Assembly (NCBI GenBank): GCA_031271075.1
Contig: JAISWN010000144.1
Location: 1-5,337 of the forward strand
Direction of reading: 5' to 3'
DNA: 5,337 nucleotides
Source: Treponema sp.
GTDB taxonomy: Bacteria; Spirochaetota; Spirochaetia; Treponematales; Breznakiellaceae
Below the pieces are notes generated by a model. It saw nothing but the letters and a program-made list of their open reading frames with translations. It searched no databases and was not told the origin of the DNA. Shown in pieces: positions 4,533-5,337 of the stretch (the first letter of the stretch is position 1; each line of letters begins with the position of its first letter). The translations under genes were made by a program, and so were the position numbers.

Positions 4533-5337
4533 ATGAAAGTGGAGCGCTTTTTTACCGATCCGGGTTCAGGCCCGTATAAGGACATAGTTTGGGAAAAACG
4601 GAAAAGTGAGATCCGGGACCCCGGCGGGAAACTGATCTTTTCTGAAGAAACGGTGATCGTCCCCGCTTTCTGGAGCCAGATCGCGGCGGACATTATGGCC
4701 CAGAAGTACTTCCGCAAGGCCGGGCTTCCGGCGGACAGGATCTACGAATGGCAAAAATGGGCCCCCAAGGGCCCTGCCGCCGAAGCGGCGGAAGATCCGG
4801 GCCGGAGCATCCCCGCCGACGGGGCTGAACACGATGCCCGGCAGGTTTTCCACCGCCTGGCCTATACCTGGATGGACTGGGGCCGGAACAGCGGCTACTT
4901 CGACACCGGGGAAGACGCCAGGGCCTTCTACGACGAAACCTGCTACATGCTGGCCCGGCAACTGGCCGCCCCCAATAGCCCCCAGTGGTTCAATACGGGA
5001 ATTTACGCGGTCTACGGCATCGACGGCCCCGCCCAGGGGCACTACTACTTCGATCCGGAAACAAAAACCACCGTAAAATCCGACAGCGCCTACAGGCGGC
5101 CCCAACCGCACGCGTGTTTCATCCTCTCCATCGAGGACGACCTGGTGAACGGGGGAGGGATCATGGATCTCCTTACCCGGGAGGCCCGGCTTTTCAAGTA
5201 CGGTTCCGGTACGGGGAGCAACTTCTCCCGGATTCGGGCGCTGGACGAGAGGCTTTCGGGCGGCGGGGTTTCCTCGGGGCTGCTGTCCTTCCTGAAAATC
5301 GGGGATCGTTCCGCTTCGGCTATTAAGAGCGGGGGAA
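4533..5337 (+). CDS. nrdJ: B12-dependent (class II) ribonucleotide reductase, 3'-truncated
   Basis: This enzyme reduces ribonucleotides to deoxyribonucleotides using adenosylcobalamin as radical source, so it works with or without oxygen. The window holds 268 codons plus one base; full proteins are several hundred residues longer, so most of the catalytic barrel is missing. Visible family features are the N-terminal RFFTDPGSGPY start, IVPAFWSQIAADIMAQKYF (42-60), QVFHRLAYTW and the GYFDT segment, SPQWFNTGIY (149-158), RRPQPHACFILSIEDD (188-203), and FKYGSGTGSNFSRIR (221-235). C195 in PHACF is the expected first redox-active cysteine. The later radical-site cysteine and the C-terminal cysteine pair lie beyond the edge. 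Residues 80-101 form an A/P/E/D-rich loop between two conserved blocks, a place where NrdJ proteins vary in length. The gene diverges from the coiled-coil/GerMN unit. Confidence 0.95.
   Translation, partial: MKVERFFTDPGSGPYKDIVWEKRKSEIRDPGGKLIFSEETVIVPAFWSQIAADIMAQKYFRKAGLPADRIYEWQKWAPKGPAAEAAEDPGRSIPADGAEHDARQVFHRLAYTWMDWGRNSGYFDTGEDARAFYDETCYMLARQLAAPNSPQWFNTGIYAVYGIDGPAQGHYYFDPETKTTVKSDSAYRRPQPHACFILSIEDDLVNGGGIMDLLTREARLFKYGSGTGSNFSRIRALDERLSGGGVSSGLLSFLKIGDRSASAIKSGG

Noticed and set aside
4501..4536. An 11-residue leader ORF whose TGA overlaps the nrdJ ATG
   Set aside because: The ATGA overlap would suit translational coupling, but the ORF has no Shine-Dalgarno and its ATG lies upstream of the predicted transcription start near 4506.
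4566..5111. A 181-codon open frame antisense to nrdJ
   Set aside because: The sense strand encodes unmistakable NrdJ motifs through this whole stretch; the antisense translation resembles no family.

Overview
The window reads as a piece of spirochaete chromosome, most like the Treponema lineage. The argument rests on protein resemblance: RNase Y, a YmdB-type phosphoesterase, a short XRE regulator with an N-V-N-E-x-W-L-x-T-G-E-G-E-M-F tail, and a B12-dependent ribonucleotide reductase. Base composition is moderately GC-rich in the housekeeping genes and visibly lower in the XRE gene. The genus is an inference; no rRNA or other phylogenetic marker is present.

Layout from left to right: (1) rny, encoding RNase Y, enters from the left edge and ends at 1340, followed by a strong hairpin without a T-tract. 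(2) A small XRE-type helix-turn-helix gene lies on the minus strand (1816 down to 1448), with a sigma-70-like promoter and a short inverted repeat across its predicted transcription start. (3) A YmdB-family metallophosphoesterase gene is on the plus strand (1980-2819), divergent from the XRE gene, with its own candidate promoter. (4) After a possible two-way terminator come two minus-strand genes that are probably co-transcribed: a membrane-anchored coiled-coil protein (4371 down to 3910) with four near-identical 33-bp repeats, then a membrane-anchored, proline-rich GerMN-domain protein (3895 down to 2861). (5) On the plus strand, nrdJ, encoding class II (adenosylcobalamin-dependent) ribonucleotide reductase, starts at 4533 and runs off the right edge.

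Functional reading: RNase Y and YmdB are neighbours in many bacteria and both concern RNA or cyclic-nucleotide metabolism; here a reverse-oriented regulator separates them. The two minus-strand membrane proteins look like an envelope pair. The positive-inside rule puts the coiled coil in the cytoplasm and the GerMN domain in the periplasm. nrdJ supplies deoxyribonucleotides without needing oxygen, which fits an anaerobe.

I see no RNA gene, CRISPR array, insertion sequence or clear mobile element. The best candidates for something unusual are the hendecad-repeat membrane protein with its GerMN partner, the XRE gene set between rny and ymdB, and two minus-strand promoters that imply leaderless or nearly leaderless mRNAs. 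I did not find convincing evidence for a wholly new system.
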